Positions 35,821 through 45,772 of a stretch of 64,000 bases of DNA are shown here, piece by piece. This DNA is from Caballeronia sp. dw_19. Lineage in GTDB: Bacteria > Pseudomonadota > Gammaproteobacteria > Burkholderiales > Burkholderiaceae. The stretch covers positions 310,001 through 374,000 of the forward strand of contig NZ_JAAVUQ010000002.1 in assembly GCF_018449515.1 (NCBI RefSeq), given 5' to 3'. The position numbers and the translations under genes were made by a program. Numbering within the stretch: position 1 is the first letter of the stretch; every line of letters starts with the position of its first letter. A model generated the notes under the pieces. It saw only the letters and a list, made by a program, of their open reading frames with translations, made no database searches and had not been told where the DNA came from.

Positions 35821-36025
35821 GTTAAACGGGAAGCAGGAAGCGTTGCCGGAACCCCGGCCATGCCAACCTGCGCTGCCCCCGCAACGGTAAACGAAAATCG
35901 CGCGACGTGGTTTTACCCTGATTCACGCCACTCGCGCGGTAAAGCCGCCTTCGAAAAACCACTGCATGCCCATGTCATGCGGGAAGGTGAAGCGGCATTT
36001 TCGCCAGCCCGGATACCGGCCGGAA
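35821..36025 (+). ncRNA. Cobalamin riboswitch 3, upstream of cobW-cobN-chlID
   Basis: The conserved boxes read GTTAAACGGGAAGCAGGAAG, then GTTGCCGGAACCCCGGCC, then CTGCGCTGCCCCCGCAACGG (35869-35886), and close with GCCAGCCCGGATACCGGCC (36004-36022). Between the third and last boxes about 115 nt form a long variable domain. It ends about 185 bp before cobW, leaving room for an expression platform. Confidence 0.93.
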
Positions 36026-36210
36026 CGAGTAACACCTGAAGCGGGCGTTTGTCGCGGGGATGCGGCATATGCTCGATACTTTTCACCATGCTTTTTCCGG
36101 ATTGCCGTCCTGCATTGCGACGCTTGTGAGCGCATTTTATTGTTCGCCTTGGGCGGCAAAGGACCACGCATTCCGGCAGCAAGCAGCCAATCAATAGCAC
36201 GGAGCAACGG

Positions 36211-37299
36211 ATGCAAATGCGCAAAATTCCGGTCACGGTCGTAACGGGTTTCCTCGGCAGCGGCAAGACCACGTTGATGCGGCACATCCTGCAAAACGCG
36301 AAAGGGCTGCGGATCGCGGTGATCGTGAACGAGTTCGGAGAACTCGGCATAGACGGCGAAATCCTGAAGGGCTGCAACATCGGTTGCGAGGATGAAAGCG
36401 TCACTGATCAACCGAATCTGTATGAACTGTCGAACGGCTGTCTTTGCTGCACGGTGCAGGAAGAGTTTTATCCGGTGATGGAACAACTCGTCGAGCGGCG
36501 CGATCAGATCGATCATGTGCTGATCGAGACCTCCGGCCTCGCGTTGCCCAAGCCGCTCGTGCAGGCTTTCAACTGGCCGTCCATCAAGAATGCATTCACC
36601 GTGGACGCCGTCGTGACTGTTGTCGATGGCCCCGCTGCCGCAAGCGGCCAGTTCGCGGCGAACCCGCAGGCTGTCGACGCACAACGCCGCGCCGACCCGA
36701 ACCTCGATCACGAATCGCCGCTGCATGAGTTGTTCGAAGATCAACTCGCTTCAGCGGACCTGGTGATTCTCAACAAGACCGATCTGATCGATGAAACGCA
36801 GCAACGCGCGGCGGAAACGTTGATTCGCGGCGAGATTCCGGCGGGCGTCAAGATCGTGCCGGCGCAGATGGGTCAGCTCGATCTGCATGCGCTGCTCGGG
36901 CTGGAGGCAGCATCGGAAACGACTATTCATCTGCGTGTCGACCATCATGGTTCCGTCGACGACGAAGGGCACGCCGATCATCATCACGACGATTTCGATT
37001 CAGTCGTGGTGGAAGCGCGGGTCGAGTCGCGCGAGGCTGTGGTCTCCGCATTGCGCTCGCTGGTCGATGCCAACACGATCTATCGGGTGAAGGGTTTTGC
37101 GGCGTTGCCGGGCACGCCCATGCGGCTGGTCGTGCAAGGTGTAGGCCAGCGTTTCGATACCTACTTCGACCGCCGCTGGACTGCTGCCGAAGCAGCCAGC
37201 GAGACCAGCCGGTTCGTGCTGATTGGTGAAGATCTCGATCAGCCGCGTCTGCAACAAGCGCTGGTTGCCGCGCTCGCCAACGCACCCGTGCAGGCCTGA
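36211..37299 (+). CDS. cobW: Cobalamin biosynthesis protein CobW (G3E GTPase)
   Basis: 362 residues. P-loop VVTGFLGSGKTTLMRHIL at about 9-26; the metal-binding C-x-C-C motif in NGCLCCTV; the switch ETSGLALPKP; the guanine-recognition NKTD in VILNKTDLID. A His/Asp-rich linker (DHHGSVDDEGHADHHHDD, about 248-265) precedes the C-terminal CobW_C domain. CobW is a metal-delivery GTPase that likely supplies cobalt to the CobN chelatase encoded 3 bp downstream. The family also includes Zn chaperones, but context favours cobalt. Confidence 0.94.
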   Translation: MQMRKIPVTVVTGFLGSGKTTLMRHILQNAKGLRIAVIVNEFGELGIDGEILKGCNIGCEDESVTDQPNLYELSNGCLCCTVQEEFYPVMEQLVERRDQIDHVLIETSGLALPKPLVQAFNWPSIKNAFTVDAVVTVVDGPAAASGQFAANPQAVDAQRRADPNLDHESPLHELFEDQLASADLVILNKTDLIDETQQRAAETLIRGEIPAGVKIVPAQMGQLDLHALLGLEAASETTIHLRVDHHGSVDDEGHADHHHDDFDSVVVEARVESREAVVSALRSLVDANTIYRVKGFAALPGTPMRLVVQGVGQRFDTYFDRRWTAAEAASETSRFVLIGEDLDQPRLQQALVAALANAPVQA

Positions 37300-37302
37300 T
37301 CC

Positions 37303-40300
37303 ATGCATCTGCTACGCACGACGCCCGGCGGTTTTGTCGACGACGCAGCCGGCGTCATGCGTATCGACCAGACGCCTGCGCCGATCGTTGTGCTCAGCTC
37401 TGCCGATACCACGCTCTCGCTTCTCGCGAGCGTCGTGCCGCATCTGGAAGCGGACTTTCCGGCGCTGCGGCTGGCAAATCAGGCGTTCTTGCGGCAACCG
37501 GCATCGGTAGATTTTTACGTCGACGACGTGCTGAGACATGCACGGGTGATCGTTATCGATCACCTTGGCGGCGAAGCATACTGGCCTTACGGAATCGAGA
37601 GCATTACCGCGCTTGCGCGCCGCAACGGCCAGATGCTCGTGATGTTTTCCGGCGATCTGCAGGAAGATCCGAACCTCGTTGCGAAGAGTACGGCCGAGCC
37701 CGAATTGTGCGATCAACTCTGGCGGTATCTGCGTGAGGGCGGTGCGAAAAATGCTGAAGAGTTTCTTCGTTGCATCGCGTTTCGGGCGTTGGGGTATGGG
37801 CGTGAAGCGCATGCGCCGAGCCCGTTGCCGACAGTGGCAATCTATCATCCGGCGCGGCAGATCGCGACCATTGACGACTGGAAAAAACGTTGGATTCAAG
37901 GTGCGCCCGTGGTCGCCGTGCTGTTCTATCGGGCCCATCTGCAGTCCGGTAATACGGACGTGTTCGATGCGTTGATCGAGGCCCTGGAAGCTCACGGCCT
38001 TAACCCGCTGCCGATCGCGATGGCGTCGCTAAAAGACCCGTTGAGCCGCGAAGTCGTGCAGCAGCTTTGCGCGGATCACGGGGCGTCGCTGGTGCTGAAC
38101 ACGACCTCGTTCGCAGCCGGCGTCATAGACGACCCTGTGCCTTTCGAACTCGCGGGCGACGCGCCGGTACTGCAAGTTATCCTCAGCGGCGGCAATCGTG
38201 AAGACTGGCTGAAAGACAACCACGGGCTGAATTCGCGTGATGTCGCCATGCATGTCGCCCTGCCGGAAGTCGACGGCCGCATCATCACGCGCGCGATCAG
38301 CTTCAAGGGACTCGCGTATCGATGCAAGATCACCCAAGTCGATGTCGTGCGATATCAGCCCGACCTTGAGCGAGTGCGTTTCGTGGCTGAGTTGAGCAAA
38401 CGTTGGTGTCGCTTGCGGCAACTCGCGAACGCCGACAAACGCATCGCACTCGTGCTCGCAAATTACCCGCTGAGTGAAGGCCGCATCGGCAATGGCGTGG
38501 GTCTTGATACACCCGCATCTGTCGTCAATATCCTTTCGATGCTCGCTAACGAAGGGTATCGCGTGGATGACATTCCCGCCGATGGTGACGCGCTGATGCA
38601 CGCGCTGACCTCGGGCGTGACGAATGATCCCGTGGTTCGCGACTTGCGTCCCGCGTTGCAAAGCCTCGCGCTTGACGACTACCTCGACGCTTTCAACAAG
38701 CTGCCGGACAACGTCCAGCAGGAGTTGAATACGCGCTGGGGTCCGCCCGAAAGCGACCCCACGATCCGTCGCGGCCGCTTCATGATCGCGGGCTGGCGCT
38801 GCGGGCATGTGTTCATCGGCATCCAGCCGGCGCGCTCGCGTGAGCGTGGCGACTACGCGAGTTATCACGACGCGGAACTCGTGCCGCCGCACGCGTATCT
38901 CGCTTTCTACTTCTGGCTGCGGCTGCGATTCAACGTGGATGCGATCGTTCACGTCGGCAAGCACGGCAACCTTGAATGGCTGCCGGGCAAGAGCGTTGCA
39001 TTGAGCGCGTCGTGCTGGCCTGACCTGACGCTGGGCGCCATGCCGCATCTATATCCTTTTATTGTCAACGATCCGGGCGAGGGCAGCCAGGCGAAGCGGC
39101 GGGCGCAGGCGGTCATCATTGACCACTTGATGCCGCCGCTCACGCGCGCTGAAAACTACGGTCCTCTGCAGGATCTGGAGCGTCAGGTCGACGAATATTA
39201 TGAAGCGCTGATGGTCGACCCGCGCCGCGCGAAACTCCTGCGCAAGACGATTCTGGCGAGCATTGTCGAACATCGGCTGCATGAGGAACTCGGACTCGAT
39301 AAACCTCGCGATTCCAATACTGAGGATGCGTTACTGACCCGTGCCGACGCATATTTATGCGAGCTCAAGGAGGCTCAGATCCGCGATGGCCTGCATGTGT
39401 TCGGTGCGTCGCCGCAAGGCGTGCAACGCCGCGATACCCTGCTTGCCCTCGGCCGTTATCCAACCGGCGACGCGCAAGGCGCGAACGCAAGCGTGCTCAC
39501 TGCACTGGCTCGCGACTTGAATCTGGGCGACACGTTCGATCCCCTCGATGCCGACTGGAGCGCGCCGTGGACAGGTCCTCGTCCCGCTGAACTCGAAACG
39601 GTGATCGATGCACCGTGGCGCCATCATGGCGACACCCGCGAGCGTCTCGAACTGCTCGCAACGTCGTTGCTCGACCGGCCATCCGATGCGGCGGGGCCGA
39701 ACACTTCGCAGGTACTCAAACGCCTGAACGGCGACCTGCTCGCGCGGCTCGACGCTTGCGGCCCGCAAGAGTTAAAGCAGCTTCAACGCGGTCTCGACGG
39801 GCGTTTTGTGCCGCCGGGCCCGAGCGGATCGCCATCGCGTGGAAGGCCGGACGTATTGCCGACTGGCCGCAATTTCTACTCCGTCGATACCCGCGCCGTG
39901 CCAACGCGCGCTGCGTGGACGCTCGGCCTGAAGTCAGCCAACCTGCTGATCGAACGCCACCTTCAGGAGCACGGCGACTATCCGCGCGCGATCGGCTTGT
40001 CTGTATGGGGCACGGCCACCATGCGCACCGGAGGTGACGATATCGCCCAAGCCATGGCGCTGATCGGCGTGCGACCGAAGTGGGCGGCGGGCAGCAATCG
40101 CGTGACTGATTTCGAAGTCCTGCCTATCACCATTTTCAATCGCCCGCGCATTGACGTGACGCTGCGTGTGTCGGGATTTTTCCGCGATGCGTTCGCCAAC
40201 CTGATGCATCTCTTCGACGCCGCTGTGCAAGCCGTGGCCGAACTCAACGATGAAGCCGAAGACATCAATCCGATCCGTGCGCGCATCATGCGTGAACGCG

Positions 40301-41076
40301 ACGAACACATGGCGCGCGGGCTGGATGAAAAGGAAGCGCGCTTGCGCGCGGGTTGGCGCGTATTCAGCACGAAGCCGGGCGCATACGGCGCGGGTTTGCA
40401 GGAAATGATCGACGCCAAGCAATGGCAAAACGACGCTGACCTTGCGCGCGGTTTCCAAAGTTCAGGCGGTTATGCGTATTCGCAAAAGGGCGATGGCGTT
40501 GAGGCCCGCGACACCTTTGGCGCGCGCTTGTCGACCATCGACGTGGTGGTGCAGAACCAGGACAACCGCGAACACGACCTGCTGGATTCGAACGACTATC
40601 ACCAGTTCCAGGGCGGCATGGTGGCGGCCGTGCGGCATCTTTCGGGTACCCAGCCGCAAGCGTATAACCCCGATCACAGTAATCCGGCCGCGCCCCGCAT
40701 CCGCACGTTGCAGGAAGAAATCTCACGCGTGATCCGCTCGCGCGTAGTCAATCCGAAATGGATCGACGGCGTGAAGCGGCATGGTTACAAGGGTGCCTCG
40801 GAACTCGCGGCAACAGTAGATTATCTGTTTGGTTACGATGCCACCGCGCGGGTCGTATCGGATCATCAGTACGCGCTTGTTGCCGATGCCTACGTCAACG
40901 ACGCTGACACGCGCGAGTTCATGCAGCAGCATAATCCGCACGCGCTGCACTCGATCTGCGAGCGTTTGACCGAAGCGATGCAGCGCGGCTTATGGCAAAG
41001 TCCAGGCGCGTATCAGGACCAGATCGAACGCCATCTGCTGGACGCCGAACAGCAACTCGAAGGGCAACGAACGTGA
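37303..41076 (+). CDS. cobN: Cobaltochelatase large subunit CobN
   Basis: 1257 residues, the usual CobN size, of the CobN/BchH magnesium-chelatase large-subunit family. Family stretches include IVHVGKHGNLEWLPGKSVAL, PHLYPFIVNDPGEGSQAKRR, IGLSVWGTATMRTGGDDIAQ and RNFYSVDTRAVPTRAAW. It binds the corrin a,c-diamide and inserts cobalt with an ATPase partner. No cobS/cobT lies in the window. The partner here is the ChlI/ChlD-type gene that overlaps its stop codon (GTGA). It is the second gene after riboswitch 3. Confidence 0.95.
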   Translation: MHLLRTTPGGFVDDAAGVMRIDQTPAPIVVLSSADTTLSLLASVVPHLEADFPALRLANQAFLRQPASVDFYVDDVLRHARVIVIDHLGGEAYWPYGIESITALARRNGQMLVMFSGDLQEDPNLVAKSTAEPELCDQLWRYLREGGAKNAEEFLRCIAFRALGYGREAHAPSPLPTVAIYHPARQIATIDDWKKRWIQGAPVVAVLFYRAHLQSGNTDVFDALIEALEAHGLNPLPIAMASLKDPLSREVVQQLCADHGASLVLNTTSFAAGVIDDPVPFELAGDAPVLQVILSGGNREDWLKDNHGLNSRDVAMHVALPEVDGRIITRAISFKGLAYRCKITQVDVVRYQPDLERVRFVAELSKRWCRLRQLANADKRIALVLANYPLSEGRIGNGVGLDTPASVVNILSMLANEGYRVDDIPADGDALMHALTSGVTNDPVVRDLRPALQSLALDDYLDAFNKLPDNVQQELNTRWGPPESDPTIRRGRFMIAGWRCGHVFIGIQPARSRERGDYASYHDAELVPPHAYLAFYFWLRLRFNVDAIVHVGKHGNLEWLPGKSVALSASCWPDLTLGAMPHLYPFIVNDPGEGSQAKRRAQAVIIDHLMPPLTRAENYGPLQDLERQVDEYYEALMVDPRRAKLLRKTILASIVEHRLHEELGLDKPRDSNTEDALLTRADAYLCELKEAQIRDGLHVFGASPQGVQRRDTLLALGRYPTGDAQGANASVLTALARDLNLGDTFDPLDADWSAPWTGPRPAELETVIDAPWRHHGDTRERLELLATSLLDRPSDAAGPNTSQVLKRLNGDLLARLDACGPQELKQLQRGLDGRFVPPGPSGSPSRGRPDVLPTGRNFYSVDTRAVPTRAAWTLGLKSANLLIERHLQEHGDYPRAIGLSVWGTATMRTGGDDIAQAMALIGVRPKWAAGSNRVTDFEVLPITIFNRPRIDVTLRVSGFFRDAFANLMHLFDAAVQAVAELNDEAEDINPIRARIMRERDEHMARGLDEKEARLRAGWRVFSTKPGAYGAGLQEMIDAKQWQNDADLARGFQSSGGYAYSQKGDGVEARDTFGARLSTIDVVVQNQDNREHDLLDSNDYHQFQGGMVAAVRHLSGTQPQAYNPDHSNPAAPRIRTLQEEISRVIRSRVVNPKWIDGVKRHGYKGASELAATVDYLFGYDATARVVSDHQYALVADAYVNDADTREFMQQHNPHALHSICERLTEAMQRGLWQSPGAYQDQIERHLLDAEQQLEGQRT

Positions 41077-42071
41077 ACGAATTCATCTTCCCGTTTGCCG
41101 CATTGGTCGTACAAGAACCCTTGCAGCAAGCACTTTTACTCGCCGCGGTCGATCCGGCACTGGGCGGCGTGCTGGTCAGCGGTCCGCGTGGGACCGCGAA
41201 ATCGACGACTGCGCGCGCGCTTGCCGAACTGCTGCCCGAAGGGCAGTTCGTGACTTTGCCGCTGGGGGCAAGCGAAGAACAGTTGATCGGTTCGCTGGAT
41301 ATCGAAGCTGTCTTGCGCGACGGCGGCGTGCGCTTTTCGCCGGGTTTGCTCGCGAGGGCGCATAAGGGCGTGTTGTACGTCGATGAAGTGAATCTGCTGC
41401 CCAATCAACTCGTGGACCCGTTACTCGACGTAGCCGCGAGTGGGGTGAACGTGATCGAACGCGACGGCATTTCGCATCGGCATGAAGCGCGGTTTGTGTT
41501 GGTCGGAACCATGAATCCGGAGGAGGGCGAACTCAGGCCGCAATTGCTGGATCGCTTCGGCTTGGCGGTGGAATTGCAGAATTGTTTCGATGCTGAAAAA
41601 CGCCGTGAGATCGTCAAGGCGCGTCTCGCATTCGATACGAATCCGGAAGCTTTTCGCTCGCAGTTTGCGGGGCAGCAAGCCGCCTTGGCCCTGAGGCTTC
41701 GCCAAGCCAGAGCGACGCTTCTGACGCTCGAATTCGACGACGCAGTTCACGCGCGCGTCAGCGAGTTATGTATCAATGCTCATGTGGACGGCTTGCGCGC
41801 CGATCTCGTCATGCTGCGCGCAGCGCGAGCGCTGGCAGCCTTTGAAGCAGCTTCAGCGGTGAACGTGGAACACGTTGAACGCGTGGCGGAGTCGGTGTTG
41901 CTGCATCGGCGCAAGGATGGCAGCGCGGCTAGCGATCATGGCTCTTCTGAGCCTAGCCCACAACAACGTCCCAAAGACACTGACGAAGCAAGCTTCGGCT
42001 ACATGCCTCCCGAGCCCGTAGACATCACAGCAGTCAAGAACGTAAGGCCGCTTGCAGCAAAAAAATCCTGA
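41073..42071 (+). CDS. chlI: Cobaltochelatase AAA+ ATPase subunit, ChlI-like (zero-frame product)
   Basis: 332 residues from a GTG at 41073 that overlaps the cobN stop. An in-frame Met at 40992 lies inside cobN. The AAA+ core has Walker A SGPRGTAKSTTARAL, Walker B GVLYVDEVNLLPNQLVDPLL, sensor LVGTMNPEEGELRPQLLDRF and the helical lid. It corresponds to BchI/ChlI and should power CobN. The frame ends Ala-Ala-Lys-Lys-Ser-stop immediately after an A7 run. This short product is one of the two predicted outputs of the gene (see the fused product). Confidence 0.92.
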   Translation: MNEFIFPFAALVVQEPLQQALLLAAVDPALGGVLVSGPRGTAKSTTARALAELLPEGQFVTLPLGASEEQLIGSLDIEAVLRDGGVRFSPGLLARAHKGVLYVDEVNLLPNQLVDPLLDVAASGVNVIERDGISHRHEARFVLVGTMNPEEGELRPQLLDRFGLAVELQNCFDAEKRREIVKARLAFDTNPEAFRSQFAGQQAALALRLRQARATLLTLEFDDAVHARVSELCINAHVDGLRADLVMLRAARALAAFEAASAVNVEHVERVAESVLLHRRKDGSAASDHGSSEPSPQQRPKDTDEASFGYMPPEPVDITAVKNVRPLAAKKS

Positions 42072-42745
42072 GCCATCGAAGACCGGATGCACAGGCCGAA
42101 CCCGGCCGCCTTCGATGGCTAGAACCTTCCTCGCCGGGTAGAACACGATCACGCGCAGGGGAAGCGAGCGCTCGCATCGACTGGTTGCAAACGCTGCTGG
42201 CGAAACGCAATCATCCTTTGGATAAAACGCACCTGAGGTTTCATCGCGAGCAAGGCGACAGCACCGCGCTGCATTGCTTCGTGCTTGATTGCTCCGGCTC
42301 CATGCTTAGCGGCAAGCGGCTTGCGCTGGCTAAAGGACTGGTCGTGGCGTTGTTCGACCGGGCGTACCGCGAGCGTGCAGAGGTGGCGCTGGTCTGCTTC
42401 GGCGGTGCGACGGCGCAAGTGCGTCGCGAACCCGGGGCGGCACATTGGTGGAACGATCGCTGGCTTGCGCCGATAGGTGGCGGCGGAGGAACGCCGCTCG
42501 CGCTGGGCGTGCGCACTGGCGCCAATGTACTTCTGAAGGCTGCACGTCGCCGCCCTTCGCAGCGGCGTTTCCTGTGGCTGCTGACCGACGGCCGCAGTCC
42601 GGAAACGCCATCGCGTCCCGATGCAGCGGATCAGATTGTCATCGTCGATTTCGAGAGTGAGGCGGTGCGTTTAGGGCGTTGCATGACGCTCGCCGAGTCG
42701 TGGCAAGCCGAGTACCGTACGGCCGCTTCCATGACTTCCGGCTAG
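41073..42745 (+). CDS. chlD: ChlI-ChlD fusion made by predicted programmed -1 frameshift
   Basis: If ribosomes slip back one base at 42059-42065, translation continues from 42065 in the -1 frame to the TAG at 42743-42745. The result is a protein of about 557 residues: 331 of the ATPase plus 226 more. The added part begins ILSHRRPDAQAEPG, passes a basic linker (RTRSRAGEASARIDWLQTLL) and forms a von Willebrand A domain with the MIDAS motif CFVLDCSGSMLSGKRLAL and a later LLTDGRS. The -1 frame is open from 41984 and has no ATG/GTG/TTG until TTG 42185, which is inside the conserved IDWLQTLLA segment. The fusion matches the ChlD (I plus VWA) architecture. The downstream stop is one base from that of the convergent cobJ. 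Confidence 0.85.
42044..42120 (+). promoter_or_regulatory. Programmed -1 ribosomal frameshift signal
   Basis: Three stimulators occur in the right order. An SD-like AAGG is at 42044-42047, 11 nt before the slip site. The slippery heptamer A-AAA-AAA is at 42059-42065, phased with zero-frame codons GCA AAA AAA. After a 5-nt spacer a hairpin begins with arms AGCCATCGAAG (42071-42081) and CTTCGATGGCT (42110-42120), perfect over 11 bp, with an inner GGCCG/CGGCC stem. The layout resembles the dnaX frameshift site. Confidence 0.85.
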
Positions 42746-42746
42746 T

Positions 42747-44432
42747 TCATTCGTACCAGCGTGGCGTGTATACCCAGTCTCCATCGCCGTTGGTCCGGGG
42801 AAAACTGCGGGTGGTGGTCGAGCCAACAATCACCATCGTGCGCATATCGACCTGGCTGGAATGAAGTTTATCCAGCGTCGTGGTAGTCAGTGTTTCACCC
42901 GGCCTGCCGATGTTTCGACCCAGCACGATCAGGGTCGCGCCACTCCGATGCTCACGCACGATATCCAGCGCACGATCGAGTTGCCACGGCCGTGCGCGCG
43001 AGACGGGGTTATAAAACGCCATGACAAGATCAGCTTGAGCGGCGTGCCGCAAGCGTGTTTCTATCACGGTCCACGGCTTGAGGTTGTCGGAAAGCGACAG
43101 CATGCAGAAGTCGTGGCCGAGCGGCGCACCGGCCCGGGCAGCCGTAGCGAGCGCGGCGGATACACCCGGTACGATCTGCAATTCCACCGCGTTCCACTGC
43201 TCGTTATCCCGGGCCTCATCGAGCGCTTCGAGCACGGCGGCGGCCATTGCAAAGACCCCGGGGTCTCCCGACGATACAACCACTACATTACGTCCGGTAC
43301 TCGCCAGTTCGAACGCGTGACGCGCGCGCTGCATCTCTTCGCGGTTGTCGGTGCAATGAAGCACCTGATGCGGCGCGAACGGACCGGCCATGCGCACATA
43401 GGTCTCGTAACCGAGCACATCGTCTGCTTGCGACAAAGCCTGTTTTGCCGCGGGCACCATCAGATTCGCGCTGCCGGGGCCGAGTCCAATCACGGTCAGT
43501 GTGCCGCGTGCTTGCCCGAGCGTTGAGGGATCGACCGGTTGTGGCGCGAGGGCAATCACGATGCCATCGCCACGGGACTCAAGCGTTTCGAAGCCTGCTG
43601 GAAGGGTTCCGAAGCGCAGCGGCAAGTCCAGCGTCCGTGCGGCTTCTGCAAGCGGTGCAGAAGCCATCATGCTCGAAGGCGCGAGCACTGCCGCCAGCGA
43701 CATCGGTGAAAGGCGATGTCCACGCAACATGAGACGCACACCTTCGACGATCGAGTCTTCCGACGACAACGCCGTCACGTACACAACCGCGCAGCGCGGA
43801 TGAATCATCAAGTCGCCCGCAACCTCGCTGGTATGCGGCGTGATGCGGATCGCCAGGCCTGCGTCGGCAGCGCGTGGCAAGTCTGCTGCGTCGAGCCACG
43901 GCGCATGACCTTCAACGCGCGTCGTGGCGCCCGCAAGCAGGTCCGACACAAAACGTTTCCCATGCTCGATATCGCCAAGCACATAACCCGCTGGCGGGTT
44001 CAGCAGGCAGGTGCCGAAACGTAGCTCGCCGCTGGTCGTGATCGCTGGTGCAACGTCCAGCGCCGCCGCGATTTCGCGGGCCATCACGTTCACCCCACCC
44101 AGTCCACCAAGCAAAGGCACGACTGCACTTCCGTCCTCAGCCACGGCCAGCACGGGCGGTTCATGGGTTTTGTCGGCGAGTGCGGATGCGAGGCATCGAA
44201 TCACGATACCCGCCGCGCATAACGCGACAATCGGCGTGTTGCGGCCATAGAGTTCGCGCAGATGCGAACCAAGCTCAGTGAACGCGACATCGCCCTGCAC
44301 GCGGCTCGCGAGACCATGAACGAGCGAACCCGGATACTGGGCCTGAATGCGGCGCGCGGTATCGATTGCCCCCGTCCCCAGCACCACGATTGCCACAGGA
44401 ACCTGATCATTCAACGCGGTCACGCCTGCCAT
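42747..44432 (-). CDS. cobJ: CbiG-like / precorrin-3B C17-methyltransferase fusion (CobJ)
   Basis: 561 residues. The N-terminal ~310 residues are CbiG-like ([52 protein letters not shown]). The C-terminal ~245 residues are an SAM methyltransferase of the CobJ/CbiH type ([71 protein letters not shown]). CobJ methylates C17 during ring contraction. The CbiG C-terminal domain is encoded apart as CobE. It overlaps cobI by 13 bp and is the last gene of the cobGHIJ operon. Confidence 0.93.
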   Translation of the reverse strand: MAGVTALNDQVPVAIVVLGTGAIDTARRIQAQYPGSLVHGLASRVQGDVAFTELGSHLRELYGRNTPIVALCAAGIVIRCLASALADKTHEPPVLAVAEDGSAVVPLLGGLGGVNVMAREIAAALDVAPAITTSGELRFGTCLLNPPAGYVLGDIEHGKRFVSDLLAGATTRVEGHAPWLDAADLPRAADAGLAIRITPHTSEVAGDLMIHPRCAVVYVTALSSEDSIVEGVRLMLRGHRLSPMSLAAVLAPSSMMASAPLAEAARTLDLPLRFGTLPAGFETLESRGDGIVIALAPQPVDPSTLGQARGTLTVIGLGPGSANLMVPAAKQALSQADDVLGYETYVRMAGPFAPHQVLHCTDNREEMQRARHAFELASTGRNVVVVSSGDPGVFAMAAAVLEALDEARDNEQWNAVELQIVPGVSAALATAARAGAPLGHDFCMLSLSDNLKPWTVIETRLRHAAQADLVMAFYNPVSRARPWQLDRALDIVREHRSGATLIVLGRNIGRPGETLTTTTLDKLHSSQVDMRTMVIVGSTTTRSFPRTNGDGDWVYTPRWYE

Positions 44433-45145
44433 TTTTCCCCCGGCACGACGAGCAGCGAGAAGTAGGGTGACGCCATGGGATCGACTTCTTCCAACGGCAC
44501 GATGCGCTGGTTCGCCATGGTCGCGCGCTCGACATACAACGCGCGTTTGTCCAGGCCCAGTTCGGTCAGCACGCGGCGCACTTTATCGAAGTTGCGACCG
44601 AGTTTCATGATCACGGCGGCATCGGCGGTGGCGAGGCGTTCCCTGAGATCTGCTTCCGGCAGCACGCCCGATAACACCGACAAACTCTGGTTCCGGTACA
44701 CGAGCGGCACCCCAAGTACGGCCACGCCGCCCAGCATGGAACATACACCCGGCACTACGTGCGCTTCGAAGCGTTCGGCCAGCCGGTCATGCAGATACAT
44801 GTACGAGCCGTAGAAGAACGGATCGCCTTCGCAGATCACGGCCACATCGCGGCCCGCTTCCAGATGATCCGCGATGCGGATGGCGGATTCATCGTAGAAG
44901 TCGCCGATGATCGTTTCATAGCAAAGCGGCGGCTCCAGCGCTTCGGTCGTGACCGGATACACCAGCGGCAAACGCGTTTGCGTCTCGTTGAGATGCCCTT
45001 CAATGATCCCGAACGCATTGCCTTTCTTGCCCTTCGCCACGAAGTAAGCGACCACCTGTGCGGAAGTCAGCAAACGCAGCGCCTTTACTGTTATCAGCTC
45101 GGGGTCGCCAGGACCGACACCGAGGCCATAGAGGCGTCCGCTCAT
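44420..45145 (-). CDS. cobI: Precorrin-2 C20-methyltransferase
   Basis: 241 residues. It begins [20 protein letters not shown], the glycine-rich SAM-binding start of CobI/CbiL, with [20 protein letters not shown] and [19 protein letters not shown] downstream. It adds the C20 methyl to precorrin-2, the first committed corrin step. It starts right where cobH ends (adjacent bases) and overlaps cobJ. Confidence 0.95.
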   Translation of the reverse strand: MSGRLYGLGVGPGDPELITVKALRLLTSAQVVAYFVAKGKKGNAFGIIEGHLNETQTRLPLVYPVTTEALEPPLCYETIIGDFYDESAIRIADHLEAGRDVAVICEGDPFFYGSYMYLHDRLAERFEAHVVPGVCSMLGGVAVLGVPLVYRNQSLSVLSGVLPEADLRERLATADAAVIMKLGRNFDKVRRVLTELGLDKRALYVERATMANQRIVPLEEVDPMASPYFSLLVVPGEKWQA

Positions 45146-45772
45146 CTATTCAGTCTCCGTTGCCAGTGCGTTCACGGCGGCCGCCGCCATCGCGCTGCCG
45201 CCACGCCGGCCGCGTAACGCGACGAAGGGCACGCCGCGGCTATCGGCGGCAAGCAGCGCCTTCGATTCCGCCGCGCCGATGAAACCCACCGGAAAGCCCA
45301 GGATCAGCGCAGGTTTGGACGCGCCCGCGTCGAGCATGTCGAGCAGATGGAAGAGCGCGGTGGGCGCATTGCCGATCACCACCACGCTGCCTTCAAGATT
45401 CGGCCGCCACAATTCGAGCGCGGCGGCCGAGCGCGTGTTGCCAAGCGCGTGAGCGCGTTCAGGCACGGATGGATCGTTGAGCGTGCAGATCACGCGGTTG
45501 TTCGCCGGCAATCGCGCACGCGTGATGCCTTCGGCGACCATGCGTGCATCGCAGAGAATGGGGGCGCCTTGACCCAGCGCTGAGCGGCCTGCCGTGCCCG
45601 CGCCGGGTGAGAACACGAGGTCATCTATCACATCCGTCATGCCGCATGCATGGATCACGCGCACGGCAAGTTTCTCGAGATCGGCTGGAATGGCCGAGAG
45701 GTTGGCCTCGGCGCGGATAGTCGCAAACGACGCGCGATAGATCGCCTGGCCGTCGCGAATGTAGTCAAGCAT
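45146..45772 (-). CDS. cobH: Precorrin-8X methylmutase
   Basis: 208 residues. The catalytic His is in VRVIHACGMTDVIDDL (about 40). SPGAGTAGRSALGQGAPILC, VVIGNAPTALFHLLDML and FPVGFIGAAESKALL are typical of CobH/CbiC. It moves the C11 methyl to C12 to make hydrogenobyrinate. It overlaps the cobG stop by 8 bp. Confidence 0.95.
   Translation of the reverse strand: MLDYIRDGQAIYRASFATIRAEANLSAIPADLEKLAVRVIHACGMTDVIDDLVFSPGAGTAGRSALGQGAPILCDARMVAEGITRARLPANNRVICTLNDPSVPERAHALGNTRSAAALELWRPNLEGSVVVIGNAPTALFHLLDMLDAGASKPALILGFPVGFIGAAESKALLAADSRGVPFVALRGRRGGSAMAAAAVNALATETE

Noticed and set aside
35923-36744. 273-codon minus-strand frame over riboswitch 3 and the start of cobW
   Set aside because: It overlaps a recognisable cobalamin riboswitch and the conserved cobW N terminus, so it is a shadow frame.
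38029-39048. Long open frame of 339 codons on the minus strand inside cobN
   Set aside because: It lies wholly antisense to a well-supported cobN, has no ribosome site and has the low-complexity composition typical of GC-rich shadow frames.
42185-42745. VWA protein as an independent gene starting at TTG 42185
   Set aside because: The TTG falls inside the conserved IDWLQTLLA segment, the frame is coding-like well upstream, and a full frameshift cassette links it to the ATPase frame.
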